From assembly GCF_022965755.1 (NCBI RefSeq), contig NZ_CP095187.1, forward strand, positions 3,757,001 through 3,821,000: a stretch of DNA of 64,000 bases. The letters are read 5' to 3'. The notes beneath the pieces are model-generated. The model saw nothing but the letters and a program-made list of their open reading frames with translations, searched no databases and was not told where the DNA came from. The position numbers and the translations under genes were made by a program. The DNA comes from Pseudoxanthomonas sp. F37 (GTDB taxonomy: Bacteria; Pseudomonadota; Gammaproteobacteria; Xanthomonadales; Xanthomonadaceae). Below, piece after piece: positions 1 through 9,396 of this stretch. Position 1 is the first letter of the stretch. Each line of letters opens with the position of its first letter.

Positions 1-1
1 G

Positions 2-1399
<1,398 letters not shown>

Positions 1400-1523
1400 A
1401 CCACGGCGGCGGTGCCGTCCGACGGGCGGCGCCGCGCGTTTGCGCGGAATTGATCGGAATCAACGTGCCCGGCGCGCCATCCACGTACGTTGGCGGCCTG
1501 CCGGGCCACTACAGGAGCAACAG

Positions 1524-2552
1524 ATGGACAGCACCATGAAGGCCGCCGTCGTGCGGGAATTCGGCAAGCCGCTGGTGATCGAGGAAGTACCGGTGCCGCG
1601 CCCCGCGGCCGGCGACATCCTGGTCAAGATCGAAGCCTGTGGCGTATGCCACACCGACCTGCATGCCGCCGAAGGCGACTGGCCGGTGAAGCCCAATCCC
1701 CCGTTCATCCCCGGCCACGAAGGCGTCGGCCACGTGGTGGCCGTCGGCGCCGGCGTCAGCCACGTGAAGGAGGGCGACCGCGTGGGCGTGCCGTGGCTGT
1801 ATTCGGCCTGCGGCTACTGCGAGCACTGCCTGGGGGGCTGGGAGACGCTGTGCGAGACGCAGCAGAACACCGGCTACTCGGTCAACGGCGGCTTCGCCGA
1901 GTACGCCCTGGCCAACGCCGGCTATGTCGGCCACCTGCCGGACAACGTGGGCTTCGTGGAGATCGCGCCGGTGCTGTGCGCGGGCGTGACCGTCTACAAG
2001 GGCCTGAAGGTCACCGACACGCAGCCCGGCGACTGGGTGGTGATCTCCGGCATCGGCGGACTGGGCCACATGGCCGTGCAGTACGCCAGGGCGATGGGCC
2101 TGAACGTGGCGGCCGTGGACGTGGACGACGCGAAGCTGGCGCTCGCGCGCCGCCTGGGCGCCACCGTCACCGTCAACGCCAGGACCACCGACCCGGTGGC
2201 GTACCTGAAGAAGGAAATCGGCGGCGCGCACGGCGCCCTGGTGACCGCGGTGTCGCCGAAGGCCTTCGAACAGGCCATCGGCATGGTCCGCCGCGGCGGC
2301 ACGGTGTCGCTCAACGGCCTGCCGCCGGGGCAGTTCCCGCTGGACATCTTCGGCATGGTGCTCAATGGCATCACCGTGCGCGGCTCCATCGTCGGCACGC
2401 GCCTGGACCTGCAGGAGTCGCTGGCCTTCGCGGCGATGGGCAAGGTGGCCGCGACGGTGGCGACCGACCGGCTGGAGAACATCAACGACGTGTTCGCGCG
2501 CATGCACGCCGGCGCCATCGAAGGCCGCATCGTGCTGGACTTCGCCGCCTGA
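1524..2552 (+). CDS. adhP: Zinc-dependent alcohol dehydrogenase AdhP
   Basis: Medium-chain, NAD-linked alcohol dehydrogenase, 342 residues, cytoplasmic. Visible motifs are the catalytic-zinc site CGVCHTD and GHEGVG near the N terminus, the structural-zinc cysteines in [15 protein letters not shown], and the Rossmann glycine motif [13 protein letters not shown]. The start is the ATG at 1524, preceded by AGGAG at 1513; the longer open frame upstream has no ribosome binding site. It lies about 125 bp after the aldehyde dehydrogenase on the same strand, so the two probably convert a primary alcohol to the acid together. Family identity is secure; the physiological alcohol is inferred. Confidence 0.94.
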   Translation: MDSTMKAAVVREFGKPLVIEEVPVPRPAAGDILVKIEACGVCHTDLHAAEGDWPVKPNPPFIPGHEGVGHVVAVGAGVSHVKEGDRVGVPWLYSACGYCEHCLGGWETLCETQQNTGYSVNGGFAEYALANAGYVGHLPDNVGFVEIAPVLCAGVTVYKGLKVTDTQPGDWVVISGIGGLGHMAVQYARAMGLNVAAVDVDDAKLALARRLGATVTVNARTTDPVAYLKKEIGGAHGALVTAVSPKAFEQAIGMVRRGGTVSLNGLPPGQFPLDIFGMVLNGITVRGSIVGTRLDLQESLAFAAMGKVAATVATDRLENINDVFARMHAGAIEGRIVLDFAA

Positions 2553-2561
2553 CGGCCCCGG

Positions 2562-2972
2562 ATGGCAGCGTCCGTGTCCGAGGCATCGCCGCCTGCGGTC
2601 GCCCCGCCCCTGCAGGTGATCGCGACGGCGCCGGCCTTGCAGCTGATCGACACGCTGCGCGGCCGGCACGGACCGGTGCTGTTCCACCAGTCCGGCGGGT
2701 GCTGCGATGGCTCCTCGCCGATGTGCTTCGCGGTCGCCGACTTCATCGTCGGCGACCACGACGTACGGCTGGGCGCGATCGGCGGGGCCGACGTCTACAT
2801 CAGCAGGCCGCAGTTCGAGTACTGGAAGCACACCCAGCTGATCATCGACGTGGTGCCGGGGCGCGGCGGCATGTTCTCGCTGGAGAACGGCGAAGGCGTG
2901 CGCTTCCTGGTGCGGTCGCGGCTGTTCACCGACGAGGAGTTCGCGGCCCTGCGCGCCGCCGGGCGGGTGTGA
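2562..2972 (+). CDS. DUF779 domain protein
   Basis: 136-residue cytoplasmic protein with the cysteine-rich DUF779 signature FHQSGGCCDGSSPMC and a later conserved W-K-H-T segment. DUF779 genes are regularly found beside acetaldehyde/alcohol dehydrogenase genes, as here (10 bp after adhP), which suggests a helper or regulatory role in aldehyde metabolism, but no biochemical function is established. The clustered cysteines could bind a metal. It ends one base before the stop codon of the opposite-strand gene, so the two genes are packed tail to tail without a terminator. Confidence 0.85.
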   Translation: MAASVSEASPPAVAPPLQVIATAPALQLIDTLRGRHGPVLFHQSGGCCDGSSPMCFAVADFIVGDHDVRLGAIGGADVYISRPQFEYWKHTQLIIDVVPGRGGMFSLENGEGVRFLVRSRLFTDEEFAALRAAGRV

Positions 2973-3371
2973 TCAGTCCGACGCCGCGGTTTCGCCCTGC
3001 GCGCGCTTGGTGCCATCAGCCAGCCTGGCTTCGCTGCTTCGGGCCGGCAACGGCATGACGCGCAGTCCACGCTGGCGGCACAGGTCGAAGGCCGGGTACA
3101 GGGCGCGGCGGCCATTGGCGAAGGCGATGTGCAGGTCGTGCACGCAGGCGTCGCTCTCGAGCTGGACGGTGACGGCATCACCACCGCCGGCCAGCCGGCT
3201 GCCAGCCAGCAGTTCGCGCCCGTTTTCGGCATCGACCGGCGAGACGGTGACCGACACGATGGCATCGTGCGCACGGTTGACCAGGTACAGGTAATGGGTG
3301 CGTTCCCCCGCGCAGGCGGCGGGAACGGCAACGACGGTCGCCCACAGGGCGAAGACGGACAGGCGGCACAT
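2973..3371 (-). CDS. Small exported protein of unknown function
   Basis: 132 residues from the ATG at 3371 (MCRLSVFALWATVV). The N terminus looks like a signal peptide ending near PAACAGE, so the product is probably periplasmic. Two later cysteines (in DACVHDL and DLCRQRG) could form a disulfide. The segment with VQLESDACVHDLHIAF recalls small beta-rich periplasmic domains, but I do not recognise a family. It is convergent with the DUF779 gene and divergent from the histidine kinase gene at 3573. Confidence 0.6.
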   Translation of the reverse strand: MCRLSVFALWATVVAVPAACAGERTHYLYLVNRAHDAIVSVTVSPVDAENGRELLAGSRLAGGGDAVTVQLESDACVHDLHIAFANGRRALYPAFDLCRQRGLRVMPLPARSSEARLADGTKRAQGETAASD

Positions 3372-3572
3372 GGCGTGATCTCCGGCAGGAAGGGCGCCGC
3401 CGCGGCACGGGAGCGTGCGCGGGGCGGCGGCATCACGCGCCCGCCAGGCGCCCGCGGCAACGGTTCTGGGATGAATCGTCGTGTCGGCGGTGCGGATCGT
3501 AGTGCGCGGCCATGCCGGCTTCCCGTGCTCCCCGTCGCGTCCTAGGATGCGCTCGCCGATCGGGAGTTGCGC

Positions 3573-4679
3573 ATGAAGATCCGTCTTGGCTCGCTGGAAG
3601 TCCGCCTGTCCCGGTATCTGGGCCTGTGGTCGCTGGTGGTGGTGGTGTTCGCCATGCAGGGCTGCGTCGACGACGCCGTCAATGCCCGCGTGTGGTCGCC
3701 GGTCACCTATCTGCGCTGGTCCGGCGTGCAGTGGCTGACGTGGGCCGGGCTGGCGCCGCTGGTGTTCCGGCTGGGCCAGCGGCACCCGCTCCCGTTCCCC
3801 CTGCCCCTCCGCGCGCTACTGCGGCACATCGGCTACAGCATCGGGGTCACCCTGCTGGCGATGGTGATCGGCGCGCTGGTGTCGTCGTTGTTCGAGCCCT
3901 CCGGCTTCGGCGAGCAACTGTGGCAGTTCGTCAGCAAGCACTTCGCCACCGGCCTGCTGGCGTATTGGGCGCTGCTCGCCGTGCAGCAACTGCTGCACTT
4001 CCAGGCCGAGAAGTCGCGGCGCGAACTGGAAGCGACCCGGCTGGCGAGCGAACTGGCGCAGTCGCGCCTGCAGGTGCTGAAGACCCAGCTGCAGCCGCAC
4101 TTCCTGTTCAACACGCTGCACGCCATCGTCACCCTGCTGGACGAGGACACGCTGTCGGCCGAGGACATGCTGCTGCGCCTGAGCGAACTGCTGCGCGCCT
4201 TCCTGGAGGACTACGACGGCCAGGAAATCCCGCTGCGCCGCGAACTGGAACTGCTGGAATTGTACCTGGGCATCCAGCGGCGGCGCTTCCGGGACCGCCT
4301 GGCCACGCGCATCCATGTCGCGCCCGACGTGCTGGACGCGGCCGTGCCCAGCCTGGTGCTGCAGCCGATCGTGGAGAACGCCATCCGGCACGGTATAGGC
4401 CGGCACGTCGGCGACGACTGCGTGGAGATCGACTGCCGTCGCGAAGACGGCATGCTGTGCATCGATGTCCGCAACCACAACAGCACGCTCATGGAGGGCG
4501 GCCAGGCGGGGGGCCACGGCATCGGCCTGTCCAACACACGCTTGCGCATGCGCGAGCTTTACGGCGACCAGGCCAGCCTGCGCCTGGACATGATGGTCCC
4601 GCGCGGCGTCGCCTGCCGGCTGCGGCTGCCGTTCCGCGAGCTGGACGACGGGCTGCCACCGGAGCACGTGCCCGCATGA
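3573..4679 (+). CDS. LytS/YpdA-type membrane sensor histidine kinase
   Basis: 368 residues. The N-terminal half has about four hydrophobic segments (around residues 15-130) and no recognisable periplasmic sensor domain. After a short helical linker comes the His_kinase (LytS/AlgZ) domain with the phospho-acceptor in LQPHFLFNTLH near residue 175 and the ATP-binding N-box LQPIVENAIRHGIG. A G-box GHGIGLSNTRLRMRELYG follows. The ATG at 3573 has GGGAG six bases upstream. It overlaps its response regulator by four bases (ATGA), so the pair is translationally coupled. The signal is unknown. Confidence 0.92.
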   Translation: MKIRLGSLEVRLSRYLGLWSLVVVVFAMQGCVDDAVNARVWSPVTYLRWSGVQWLTWAGLAPLVFRLGQRHPLPFPLPLRALLRHIGYSIGVTLLAMVIGALVSSLFEPSGFGEQLWQFVSKHFATGLLAYWALLAVQQLLHFQAEKSRRELEATRLASELAQSRLQVLKTQLQPHFLFNTLHAIVTLLDEDTLSAEDMLLRLSELLRAFLEDYDGQEIPLRRELELLELYLGIQRRRFRDRLATRIHVAPDVLDAAVPSLVLQPIVENAIRHGIGRHVGDDCVEIDCRREDGMLCIDVRNHNSTLMEGGQAGGHGIGLSNTRLRMRELYGDQASLRLDMMVPRGVACRLRLPFRELDDGLPPEHVPA

Positions 4680-5455
4680 AGCTCTCCGCGCTGGTGGTGG
4701 ACGACGAACCGATCGCGCGCCACGCGGTGGTGCGGCTGCTGCGCGAGGACCTGGACATCGCCGTGGCCGGCGAATGCGGGGACGGCGTGTCCGCGGTGGC
4801 GGCGATCCGCGACCTGTCGCCGGACCTGGTGTTCCTGGACATCCAGATGCCGGCGATCACCGGCCTGGACGTGGTGGCCACCATCGGCGCACCGCGCATG
4901 CCCGCCACCATCTTCGTCACCGCCTACGAGCAGTTCGCCGTGCGCGCGTTCGAAGCCAACGCGGTGGACTACCTGGTGAAGCCGTTCAGCCGCGAGCGCT
5001 TCGCCGAGACCCTGCGGCGCGCCAAGCAGCGGTTGGCCGCCGCGCGCGGGGCGGATGCGGACACGACGGCGCGCGTCATGCAGGCCCTGGCCGCGCTGCA
5101 GCGGCGGGAGGACTACCTGCAGCGCATACCGGTCCGCGAGGACGAGCGGGTGGTGCTGGTCGAGGTGGACCAGATCGTCTGGATCAAGGCCAGCGGCAAC
5201 ACCGTTCGCCTGCACCTGGCCGACCGCGTGCACGAACTGCGCGAGACCATGACCGCGCTGGCCGCGCGCCTGGACCCGCGCCACTTCGCGCGGGTGCACC
5301 GCTCGGCCATCATCAACGTGCGTCGCGTGCGGGAAATCCATCCCTGGTTCAACGGCTACCACGTGGTCACCATGGACACCGGGCAGCAGCTGCGCATGAG
5401 CCGTTACCAGCACGAGGCCTTCCTGCGGCTGGCCACGCTGGGCCGCGGGGACTAG
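4676..5455 (+). CDS. LytTR-family response regulator
   Basis: 259 residues. The receiver domain has the acidic pair in VVDDEP, the phosphorylated aspartate in LVFLDIQMP (about residue 54), TAYEQFA and the conserved lysine in VKPFSRERF. The C-terminal LytTR DNA-binding domain includes the family motifs DQIVWIKASGN, FARVHRSAIINV and QLRMSRYQHEAF. It is the cognate partner of the LytS-type kinase immediately upstream. LytTR regulators usually bind direct repeats ahead of a few target genes; no target is obvious here. Its TAG stop is shared with the opposite-strand gene through the palindrome CTAG at 5452-5455. Confidence 0.93.
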   Translation: MKLSALVVDDEPIARHAVVRLLREDLDIAVAGECGDGVSAVAAIRDLSPDLVFLDIQMPAITGLDVVATIGAPRMPATIFVTAYEQFAVRAFEANAVDYLVKPFSRERFAETLRRAKQRLAAARGADADTTARVMQALAALQRREDYLQRIPVREDERVVLVEVDQIVWIKASGNTVRLHLADRVHELRETMTALAARLDPRHFARVHRSAIINVRRVREIHPWFNGYHVVTMDTGQQLRMSRYQHEAFLRLATLGRGD

Positions 5456-5682
5456 TCAGCCCCGCCGGCGATCATGCGTGCCGCCTGCGCCTTGCCGGCG
5501 GCCAGGGCGTCGTAACAGGTGAAGTAATCGCGCCGCCCGTCGCGCCACACCTCGCTCCAGGCGCCGCCCTGCGGGGCGCGCACGCGCACCGCCAGCGACC
5601 AGGGCTGGTGGTCGTCGGCACGTTCGATCACCACTTCGACCAGATGCCCCTGGCAGGTCGAGAGGTCCACTTTCTTCTGCAT
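5452..5682 (-). CDS. Small hypothetical protein (76 aa)
   Basis: Begins at the ATG at 5682 (MQKKVDLSTCQG) and ends in the CTAG shared with the response regulator stop. The product is small and probably cytoplasmic, with a predicted beta-alpha pattern: VEVVIERADDHQPWSLAVRV, then WSEVWRDGRRDYFTCYDALAAGKAQ. I do not recognise a family. The W..G.RDYF.C.DAL.AGK pattern looks like a conserved domain rather than random coding, and codon use matches the neighbours, so I accept it as a gene with moderate confidence. Confidence 0.55.
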   Translation of the reverse strand: MQKKVDLSTCQGHLVEVVIERADDHQPWSLAVRVRAPQGGAWSEVWRDGRRDYFTCYDALAAGKAQAARMIAGGAD

Positions 5683-5783
5683 GCACGGGTCCCCGGCGGA
5701 AAGAAGGTGCGCCCTGCCTGGCCTGCGTTCCGGTCCGCCCTGGTCCATTCCGGCCAACGCGGAAAGCCGCCCACGCGGGCCAG

Positions 5784-6752
5784 TCACTCCGAGGCCACGC
5801 CTGCCAGTTGCAGCACCCAGGCCGGCACCTCGGGTTCACCGGCGTAGAAATCCTTCGGCTTCTTCTCCGCCATCGCCCAGCGGTGCAGCCAACTGGGACC
5901 GTAGCGGCCGTTGTAGCCGTCCTCGCCACGCGCGTAGGCCGGGTCGCGCATGGCTTCGTCCAGCGTCACCACGCGGTAGCCGCGCCGCTGCACGCCGGCC
6001 ACCAGGTCGGCATAGGCGACGGCGTTCAGTTCGTTCGCATGCAGCAGCCAGACCTGCGGCAGTGCGTAGCCCAGCAGGGCCTGCGACTGCCGTTGGTAGT
6101 AATCGACCTTGTTGAGCATGTAGGGAATGTAGCCGCGCTTGAGCCGCTCCAGCGTGGCCGCGCGCGCTGGCGCGTCGGGCGGGCCGTCGAGCACGTTGGC
6201 GTAGGCGAAGGCCCAGACCCATTCGCCGTTGTCGATGGTGACCGGCGCGATGCGGTAGCCGTGCTCGCCGAGAAAGGCCGACAGCGCGGCGCGGTCTTCC
6301 GGCGTGCGGCCGGCGCGCAGGTAGGGATGGCGGAACCAGCGCGGCACCTGGCCGCGTTCGGCCAACAGCGGACGCAGCACGCGCTCGCCGTCCAGGATGT
6401 CCTGCTTGAACGCAGGCAGCCCGACCGCGTGCAGGTCGACATGGCCGTACGTGTGGTTGCCCAGTTCGAAGCCGGCATCCCGCCAGTCGCGCAGCATCGC
6501 CACCCGCGCCGGCTGCACCTGCCCGGCGCTCTCCAGCTTGCCTTCATTGACGAATCCGACCACCGGCACGCCGGCCTGCTTCAGTTGCGCCATCAGCTGG
6601 GCATGGCGCAGCGGCAGGTCCGCCGCCGGGGTCTTGTCCATGCGCTGCCAGGGCAGGTCGTCGATGGTGATGGCGATGCGGCGGTCGGGCTCGGCGGCGT
6701 GCGCGCCGAATGCGAGCAGCACCAGCAGCCAGGCAGTGAACGGGAGGCGCAT
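5784..6752 (-). CDS. Secreted polysaccharide deacetylase family protein
   Basis: 322 residues starting at MRLPFTAWLLVLLAFGAHA, a clear signal peptide. The NodB-like fold is shown by the catalytic motif ITIDDLPW near the start and the metal-binding pair in NHTYGHVDLH, followed by a C-terminal segment VWLLHANELNA. Members hydrolyse N- or O-acetyl groups from cell-wall or exopolysaccharides in the periplasm. It runs in the same direction as the N-acetyltransferase gene upstream of it (79 bp gap), but a functional link is not obvious. A start further upstream is open in frame but would hide the signal peptide. Confidence 0.87.
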   Translation of the reverse strand: MRLPFTAWLLVLLAFGAHAAEPDRRIAITIDDLPWQRMDKTPAADLPLRHAQLMAQLKQAGVPVVGFVNEGKLESAGQVQPARVAMLRDWRDAGFELGNHTYGHVDLHAVGLPAFKQDILDGERVLRPLLAERGQVPRWFRHPYLRAGRTPEDRAALSAFLGEHGYRIAPVTIDNGEWVWAFAYANVLDGPPDAPARAATLERLKRGYIPYMLNKVDYYQRQSQALLGYALPQVWLLHANELNAVAYADLVAGVQRRGYRVVTLDEAMRDPAYARGEDGYNGRYGPSWLHRWAMAEKKPKDFYAGEPEVPAWVLQLAGVASE

Positions 6753-6830
6753 GCGTCGGCCGGTGTCGGGAGGGAAGAACGCGAGCTTACCCGCGCCCAC
6801 CGGCCCGGTCACCGGCACAACGCGCGCCCA

Positions 6831-7670
6831 TCACGCGCCCGGTGAGGTGGCGCTGCCCAGCCACGCCGCGATGGCGGCATGCAGGCCGGGATGCTCCGGC
6901 ACGCGGATGCCGAAGCCCTGCTGCAGTTCCGCGACCACCGCGTGCGCATCCGCCAGTGGCCAGCGCTCGCTGGCAAGGCCGGTGCGATGCAGCGCAACCC
7001 CGCCGCTGCCCAGTGTCCTGCGCCAGCCCGGGCCCGTGCGCGCCACCCGCAGCTGGCCCATGAACGGCGAGTCCGGATGCGTGCTGACGTACCAGTTGCC
7101 GACGACATGGTCGATCTCGGCCTGCGGCTGCAGATCGAACACATACAGTCGGCGCCATTGCCCGGCCACCTGCGCCTGCAGGGTGTACTGGTCGCCGTGG
7201 CGCGTGATGCGGTACGGCTCGTGCGGCGTGGACTGCACCGCCTCGGTGTCCAGGCGCAGCGGCGCGGTCGGCACCATGCCGCCGAAGCCGACATCGACGA
7301 CATGGCGCTCGCCGTCCACCGTCGCCAGCACCAGCAGGTGGGTGCGTGCGGGCACGGCGTCCTCCGCCTCGCCCATCAGCACGCGGGCGGCGATCGCCCG
7401 TGCGTCGAAGCCCAGCGTGTGCAGCAGGGCCAGGAACAGGCGGTTGAGTTCGTAGCAATAGCCGCCGCGGCCGTCGTGCAACAGCTTGCGCTCGAGCGAC
7501 GGCAGGTCCACCGGCACCGGCTGCCGCAGCAGCGTGGACAGGGTCTCGAACGGGAAGGCGGCGGTGTGGCGTGCCTGCAGCGCGCGCAGGGTGGCCAGGG
7601 TGGGCGCCGGGGGCTGGTCGTAGCCCAGCCGGCGCAGGTACAGCGCGGGATCGGTGAGCTTGGCAGGCAT
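6831..7670 (-). CDS. nat: Arylamine N-acetyltransferase (NAT)
   Basis: Transfers acetyl from acetyl-CoA to arylamines, hydrazines or similar acceptors in the cytoplasm. From the ATG at 7670 the protein is 279 residues, the usual bacterial NAT length. The catalytic triad is visible: Cys72 in RGGYCYELN, His111 in THLLVL and Asp126 in VDVGFGG. A longer frame reaches upstream to 7817, but its first 49 residues look unlike NAT and I reject them. The native substrate cannot be told from sequence. Confidence 0.93.
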   Translation of the reverse strand: MPAKLTDPALYLRRLGYDQPPAPTLATLRALQARHTAAFPFETLSTLLRQPVPVDLPSLERKLLHDGRGGYCYELNRLFLALLHTLGFDARAIAARVLMGEAEDAVPARTHLLVLATVDGERHVVDVGFGGMVPTAPLRLDTEAVQSTPHEPYRITRHGDQYTLQAQVAGQWRRLYVFDLQPQAEIDHVVGNWYVSTHPDSPFMGQLRVARTGPGWRRTLGSGGVALHRTGLASERWPLADAHAVVAELQQGFGIRVPEHPGLHAAIAAWLGSATSPGA

Positions 7671-7835
7671 GTGGACTCCTGGAAGGGGGGACGCCAGCCT
7701 GCGACCTCGAGGGCACTTGAGGTCAAGCACGCATGCCGGGCAGACCTTTTCCATACCTTCATCCCACGTGAGGAAGACTGTCCTGCGCTTGCGGCATGAT
7801 GCGTAAGCAAGTACCACCGACTCCGAGGATCACCG

Positions 7836-8861
7836 ATGCGTGCATGGCTGTTGCTGCCCTTCCTGCTGCTGACCTCCCTGGCCGCGCATGCGGCCGACCC
7901 CTGCCCGCAGCTGGCGCAGCAGACGCCCTCCGACGTCGCCACCCGCATCGCCGCCGTCGCCTGCCGCGAGCACCTGATGTGGTACCGCCCCTTCATCGAC
8001 CGCGAAGGCCGGATGGCGAACGCACCGATGATGGAAGCCGAATCGTCGCTGTTGTCGATCGGCGACGACCGTGCCTGGCAACGGGTGGCGCGCTACTGGC
8101 GCGACAGCGGCCTGCTGGGCGCCATCGGCCATCGCCGCGGTGCGACCGATTGCCTGTACGCGTCGGCGACCGGTCCCCAGGCCGACGCCTGCCGCGGCTT
8201 CGTGGTGGACACGCCCTGGTCGGCCGCCTTCATCTCGTGGGTGATGCGCGAAGCCAGGGTGCCGGGCTTCCGTGGTTCCAGCCGCCACTTCAGCTACGTG
8301 CGGGCGGCCTACCAGGACCCGACGACCAACGCCTTCGATGTCATCGACGTGGCCCGCGCCAAGCCCATGGTCGGCGACCTGATCTGCTACGTGCGCCAGT
8401 ACGACCGCCTGTTCGGCCATGAAGGCCTGCTGCCGCTGCTGCGCAACGGCACCGGGCTGGACATGCATTGCGATATCGTGGTGGCGGTGAACCCCGGCAA
8501 CGACAGCACCGCGTACGCGATCGGTGGCAACGTGCAGCAGAGCGTGACCATGCGGATGCTGCCGCTGAACCGCAATGGCGAGTTCTGGGGCGGGCTGCCG
8601 TTGCGGATCGGCGACGGCACGCTGTGCGCGCCCGACAACGAAACGGCCTGCAACATGAACCGCCAGGACTGGGCGGCGATCCTGCGCCTGAAATCGCCGG
8701 CGGCACTTGCCCGACTGCCGGGTTACCTGCCGCCCGTGCAGGACGCGCCCGACGCATCGCCGGAGAAGCAGGAATGCTGCGTGAACTGCGTGGTCGGTTC
8801 CGGCGTGCCACGCTGCCCTGCGGCGGCCCCCCAGGCCACCGAACCTGCCGCCCATCCCTGA
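7836..8861 (+). CDS. Exported DUF2272 domain protein
   Basis: 341 residues with a signal peptide (MRAWLLLPFLLLTSLAAHAAD). The central region matches DUF2272: VDTPWSAAFISWVMREA, a histidine-containing SSRHFSYVRAA segment and a GDLICYVRQ motif. The Trp-Ser-Ala/Phe-Ile-Ser and GDL pattern resembles CHAP/NlpC-type amidase folds, so a cell-wall or peptide hydrolase role is possible but unproven. Seven or more cysteines, including a CC pair near the C terminus, suggest disulfides and a periplasmic or secreted location. A small lipoprotein gene follows 21 bp downstream. Confidence 0.78.
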   Translation: MRAWLLLPFLLLTSLAAHAADPCPQLAQQTPSDVATRIAAVACREHLMWYRPFIDREGRMANAPMMEAESSLLSIGDDRAWQRVARYWRDSGLLGAIGHRRGATDCLYASATGPQADACRGFVVDTPWSAAFISWVMREARVPGFRGSSRHFSYVRAAYQDPTTNAFDVIDVARAKPMVGDLICYVRQYDRLFGHEGLLPLLRNGTGLDMHCDIVVAVNPGNDSTAYAIGGNVQQSVTMRMLPLNRNGEFWGGLPLRIGDGTLCAPDNETACNMNRQDWAAILRLKSPAALARLPGYLPPVQDAPDASPEKQECCVNCVVGSGVPRCPAAAPQATEPAAHP

Positions 8862-8882
8862 GCCGCGCCCCGGAGCCCTTCG

Positions 8883-9260
8883 ATGAAGCCACACCGCACC
8901 GCACCGATCGTCCGCCTGACCGCCACGCTGGCCACCTGCCTGGCGCTGGCCGCCTGCGCCAGCACGCCGGCCGCCCCCGCCTGGGTCCCGGGCCAGCAGG
9001 CCACGGTGGAAGGCCAGGTGGCCACCGTCGACACCACGCCCTGGACCTACGACGGCAGCGCGGTGGTCACGCTGGCCACGCCGACCGGCAACGTCGACGT
9101 GCACCTGCCGGCGCGCTGGAACCTGTGCAAGGCACCGCCGCCGGACGACGTGCAGGCCCTCAAGGCCGGCGACCGCGTGCGGGCGACCGGCACGGTCTCC
9201 GAACCGCATACGCTGGTGGTCTGCGAGCACGCCGGGCACGGGCTGCACCGCGCGCCGTAA
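8883..9260 (+). CDS. Small predicted lipoprotein
   Basis: 125 residues with a lipoprotein signal peptide: hydrophobic core then LALAACASTPA, the lipobox cysteine at about residue 25. The mature part has alternating beta-like stretches (TVEGQVATVDT, AVVTLATPTGNVDVHLP, DRVRATGTVSEPHTLVV) that look like a small OB-fold domain. It follows the DUF2272 gene by 21 bp, so the two may be co-transcribed. Function unknown. Confidence 0.72.
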   Translation: MKPHRTAPIVRLTATLATCLALAACASTPAAPAWVPGQQATVEGQVATVDTTPWTYDGSAVVTLATPTGNVDVHLPARWNLCKAPPPDDVQALKAGDRVRATGTVSEPHTLVVCEHAGHGLHRAP

Positions 9261-9326
9261 GCGCGGCTGGGCGGGCCTGCGCCCCACCCTCTGCGGGCGG
9301 CGGCGGATCGTGCGCTGCAACTAGCA

Positions 9327-9340
9327 TGTAAACGTTTTCA
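9327..9340. promoter_or_regulatory. LacI-family-type operator
   Basis: The 14-mer TGTAAACGTTTTCA is a pseudo-palindrome around a central CG with one mismatched pair, the shape of LacI/GalR-family operators. It sits 57 bp ahead of the start of the discoidin/glycosidase-like gene, where a sugar-responsive repressor would act. No LacI-family gene is in the window, so the regulator must lie elsewhere. Confidence 0.55.
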
Positions 9341-9396
9341 TCCCTAGTATCCGGCGCTCCCGTGGCCTGCCCGGCCTGCCCCCCTGGAGCCCTGCC

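Noticed and set aside
1490-3058. A 522-codon frame over adhP and the DUF779 gene
   Set aside because: Arg/Gly/Pro-rich shadow frame; adhP and DUF779 have recognisable motifs in the other frames.
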